Shown here one piece after another: positions 32,301 through 33,960 of a DNA stretch of 33,960 bases. Under the pieces are notes generated by a model, which saw nothing but the letters and a program-made list of their open reading frames with translations, was not told where the DNA came from and did not search any database. Location: the NCBI GenBank assembly GCA_020650975.1, contig JAIPMN010015795.1:1-33960 (forward strand). The letters are read 5' to 3'. Source of the DNA: Apostichopus californicus. Lineage: Eukaryota > Echinodermata > Holothuroidea > Aspidochirotida > Stichopodidae. The translations under genes were made by a program, and so were the position numbers. How positions within the stretch are numbered: the stretch's first letter is position 1; every line of letters begins with the position of its first letter.

Positions 32301-32822
32301 TATGTAATGTCAGCTGATACCAATTTTTGTATACTCTTCTTATCACATATGATGAAAACATTAAGTTTTGGGTATATATGAATCTTTCATCCATGTGCAT
32401 TTTCTTAAATAAGATATAAAAGAGGCTTTAATCAAAATGTCAGAACGTGAAAATGTATTTGAGGCAATGATAACTTTACAGGCCAAACCAGTTGATGTGG
32501 TTCAGTTTCGTCTTCTGCAGCAACAGACAAACCATTGTCTTGTAATGTTTACACATTCAATCTTTATGTAAACTCACAGAATAAGTATCCAACACAACAA
32601 ATGCTTCAAATAAAACCACAACCACCAAGTCATTTACCTGGCAGAGCCCTGGCTAAAGTAAACAGGGTAGAGTCGTTAGCCACAAAACAGGAAGTGAAGA
32701 CTAGTCCAGCCTCCTTCTGGTGCAACTGAGCGACGGTGGCCTCTAAAGATTCATGGTAGGTAGTGTTGCCTGATATATTACGAGTGCCTCCAGCACCGGT
32801 ACCGTGCTTCGCCGCAGTGTCC
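26152..32822 (-). CDS. ALAS: 5-aminolevulinate synthase, C-terminal part (6 exons, 5' end outside window)
   Basis: ALAS is the PLP-dependent mitochondrial enzyme that condenses glycine and succinyl-CoA to 5-aminolevulinate, the first and rate-limiting step of haem synthesis. Minus-strand exons: 32822-32638, 31841-31662, 30680-30516, 29318-29179, 27474-27346, 26394-26152; all GT/AG, phases agree, about 346 residues. Signatures in order: [106 protein letters not shown] with the PLP-binding lysine, [26 protein letters not shown] and [10 protein letters not shown]. These are ALAS-specific within the alpha-oxoamine synthases. Missing are the transit peptide, haem-regulatory motifs and the first third of the catalytic core, beyond the right edge. 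One metazoan ancestral gene is expected, so ALAS1 versus ALAS2 is not assigned. The gene is convergent with CCDC51. Confidence 0.95.
27346..27474 (-). CDS. ALAS: ALAS exon PSHIIPIHV
   Basis: 43 codons, phase 0 at both ends: [33 protein letters not shown] and [10 protein letters not shown]. It corresponds to the segment of the C-terminal domain that ends P-S-H-I-I-P in all animal ALAS. Acceptor TTGGCAG, donor gtaagac. Confidence 0.95.
27547..27602. repeat. Dispersed 56-bp repeat, copy 1 (ALAS intron)
   Basis: AAAACAGACTGATCTAAATA and onward is found again at 28754-28809 in the same intron with one mismatch, 1207 bases apart. No terminal structure is visible. Confidence 0.9.
28754..28809. repeat. 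Dispersed 56-bp repeat, copy 2 (ALAS intron)
   Basis: Second copy of the repeat at 27547-27602, same orientation, one mismatch (AAAAATATAA versus AAAACTATAA). Confidence 0.9.
29179..29318 (-). CDS. ALAS: ALAS exon with PLP-binding lysine
   Basis: After a split glycine it encodes [40 protein letters not shown] and AMTSIG. The first lysine forms the Schiff base with PLP in the G-K-A-F-G motif. Acceptor ATCAATAG is pyrimidine-poor; donor gtaagta is strong. Confidence 0.96.
29956..30515. repeat. 80/81-bp tandem repeat abutting an ALAS 5' splice site
   Basis: Seven units start with TGTACTTTGCTCTAACAACA at 30001, 30081, 30161, 30241, 30322, 30403 and 30484, after a degenerate partial copy from about 29956. 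The period changes from 80 to 81 by insertion of one T (TTCATAG to TTCATTAG). The last unit ends at the exon edge, and each earlier unit has CATACCTAGG, which on the minus strand reads CCTAG/gtatg, like the real donor. Near-identity of units indicates recent or ongoing expansion. Open frames here come from the repeat and are not genes. Confidence 0.95.
30516..30680 (-). CDS. ALAS: ALAS exon [10 protein letters not shown]
   Basis: Encodes [40 protein letters not shown] and [14 protein letters not shown]. The Asp and His of DEVHAVG contact PLP. Its donor, TTTAG/gtatgcaatggg, is the seed of the tandem repeat that follows directly in the intron. Confidence 0.97.
31662..31841 (-). CDS. ALAS: ALAS exon [13 protein letters not shown]
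   Basis: Encodes [40 protein letters not shown] and [12 protein letters not shown]. The S-D-x-x-N-H-A-S-M-I-x-G and E-T-V-H-S-M motifs lie in the PLP cofactor pocket. Acceptor ends GAATAG; donor gtgagac. Confidence 0.96.
31962..32040. mobile_element. hAT-like terminus with long G/C palindrome (ALAS intron)
   Basis: CAGTGGCGGAGCGTCCATA (31962-31980) resembles the CAGTGGCGGA terminus seen in hAT-type and similar invertebrate elements. It is followed by a perfect palindrome: GTCAGGGGGG (31983 onward) and CCCCCCTGAC (ending about 32015). The other end of such an element was not found, so it may be a fragment. Confidence 0.4.
32638..32822 (-). CDS. ALAS: ALAS exon with glycine-rich [12 protein letters not shown] motif
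   Basis: Begins with one base of a split codon, then [38 protein letters not shown] and [19 protein letters not shown], ending in a split glycine. Acceptor TTTTACCTCCAG, donor gtaaatg. It is the first ALAS exon visible; the preceding exon is not recognisable up to 33960. Confidence 0.95.
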
Positions 32823-33554
32823 CTGGAGGTAAAAGATGAAAAGAGAATCGTTTGAACAGTCATATGTACATCAAATGTCTCAAGAAACCTTGAAAGGGAA
32901 GTTAAGAGAGTAATAACAATATGGGGTAATGGTAGCTTAGTGAAAACTGTAACATATTGCATTTGAACATAGACAACATCTGCCTGCAAAAAGGGGAATT
33001 GGTATCAAACATGCTGCAATAACATGCATGCAGTATAGTTCATGGGTACACCTAGTTGCTGTCAAGTTCCAAACACTGAAATTCATATACAACATAAACT
33101 ATGAGTCATCTTTTGTGCATGATACCAGTTACTCAAATCTGACAGGGATAAAAAAGGAGGATTAATTCTGTTCACTGCAATAACCAGCAGTGTTTTGCAG
33201 CAACTTCAAATTTTCTGATACTTTTTTTTGTCTGGGCTCTAATCGATAATATACTTTCAGATATTGATAGTTTATTGAGCTCTCAATTTTAAAAGAATTT
33301 CAGCTCATTCTACTCAAGTTAACAATTAGGACTGTTCCTTTCATTGTTCTCCGATCTTAGATATGTGCCTCATTTCAGTTGACTTATATCTTTTTCTCTA
33401 TATGTTATGATCATTCTTTCTTTCTTTTTCCTTAGGAGTGTAGGAGGAGGGGTGGTAGGGGCGGTTGGTTTTTGTTTTGTCTTTTGATATATTTTCCTTT
33501 GCATGGGGAGAGGCACTTCTCGTTAAGACTTGCAAGGTTTTCTAGGCCAATTCC

Positions 33555-33960
33555 TTCCTCGTTCTATTTACATTTATGTTAGTAACTATGTACTGTTAAG
33601 AAACCTGTACATTGAGGAGAAACCAAATAAATAAAATGAAATAAGGGTGACAGATGAACGTAAACTAACATTCGTCAAGTTTTGCTGTGAAGGGGATACA
33701 ATAACTGCTATTACTTCCATGGCAATGTACTCATTCGTTTCTTTTAATGAGCATAGAGACTGTCGGTATAATGCACTATATAAATAGTATTATTATTGTT
33801 CCTCGTTCTATTTACATTTATGTTAGTAACTATGTACTGTTAAGAAACCTTTACATTGAGGAGAAACCAAATAAATAAAATGAAATAAGGGTGACAGATG
33901 AACGTAAACTAACATTCGTCAAGTTTTGCTGTGAAGGGGATACAATAACTGCTATTACTT
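33555..33960 (+). repeat. Direct repeat, about 162 bp, 244-bp spacing, cut by window end
   Basis: TTCCTCGTTCTATTTACATT at 33555 recurs at 33799 and stays nearly identical up to the last base (one visible change, CCTGTACATT to CCTTTACATT). The second copy may continue past the window, so this could be the start of a tandem array or a duplicated element end. Both copies contain AAATAAATAAAATGAAATAA, which carries poly(A)-signal-like motifs. Confidence 0.92.
33765..33798 (+). mobile_element. LINE/SINE 3'-tail-like segment
   Basis: GCACTATATAAATAGTATTA followed by TTATTG resembles the common tail of CR1/L2-type LINEs and their SINE partners in invertebrates (a TATAAAT box followed by ATT repeats). 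It lies between the two copies of the 162-bp repeat. The assignment is from memory and is tentative. Confidence 0.4.

Larger units (their letters stand above)
32823..33960 (-). other. ALAS intron, right edge
   Basis: No exon recognised. It includes a 244-bp-spaced direct repeat and a LINE/SINE-like tail, both listed separately. The upstream ALAS exon lies beyond the window. Confidence 0.7.

Noticed and set aside
33121-33500. Search for the upstream ALAS exon
   Set aside because: No segment encodes the conserved region expected before the [12 protein letters not shown] exon; it is assumed to lie outside the window.

Overview
This window is eukaryotic (metazoan) genomic DNA. It is AT-rich, its genes are split into short exons with canonical GT/AG junctions and long introns, and it carries microsatellites, minisatellites and non-autonomous transposons. 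There is no operon structure. The protein sequences and one TTAA-flanked repeat fit an invertebrate deuterostome, most likely an echinoderm such as a sea cucumber. The taxon is inferred, not proven.

Three conserved nuclear genes could be rebuilt exon by exon. (1) An ADP-sugar pyrophosphatase of the NUDT5 family lies on the minus strand: eight coding exons between 12973 and 6733, 230 residues, with a complete Nudix box. Its first coding exon has a 3' splice site just upstream of the ATG, so a non-coding 5' exon must lie further right. (2) CCDC51 (MITOK, the pore subunit of the mitochondrial ATP-sensitive K+ channel) lies on the plus strand: two coding exons, 16860-17270 and 18045-18845, 403 residues. 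(3) The 3' part of 5-aminolevulinate synthase (ALAS), the first enzyme of haem synthesis, lies on the minus strand: six exons between 32822 and 26152. Its N-terminal half is beyond the right edge. NUDT5 and CCDC51 are divergent; CCDC51 and ALAS are convergent. All three can act in nucleotide or mitochondrial metabolism, but nothing here shows co-regulation.

Layout: 1-6520 has no recognisable gene; 6520-13000 is NUDT5; 13000-16860 is intergenic, with a purine tract, a retroelement-like terminus and a 10-N assembly gap; 16860-18845 is CCDC51; 18850-26150 is a repeat-rich intergenic stretch; 26152-33960 is ALAS and its introns.

The most notable non-genic items are: a minus-strand RNA-like element at about 22960-23132 whose 5' part matches U2 snRNA (stem I and the GUAGUA branch-site-pairing segment) but whose 3' part is unlike normal U2 and folds into three perfect hairpins; a 348-bp transposon at 20794-21141 with TTAA target duplications, inserted in one unit of a tandem duplication so that the neighbouring unit preserves the empty site; an 80/81-bp tandem array that begins exactly at an ALAS 5' splice site and carries a donor-like copy in each unit; and a roughly 480-bp element at 19362-19844 with two nested inverted-repeat pairs. 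All gene models were made by eye from splice signals and remembered family features; no alignment was run.
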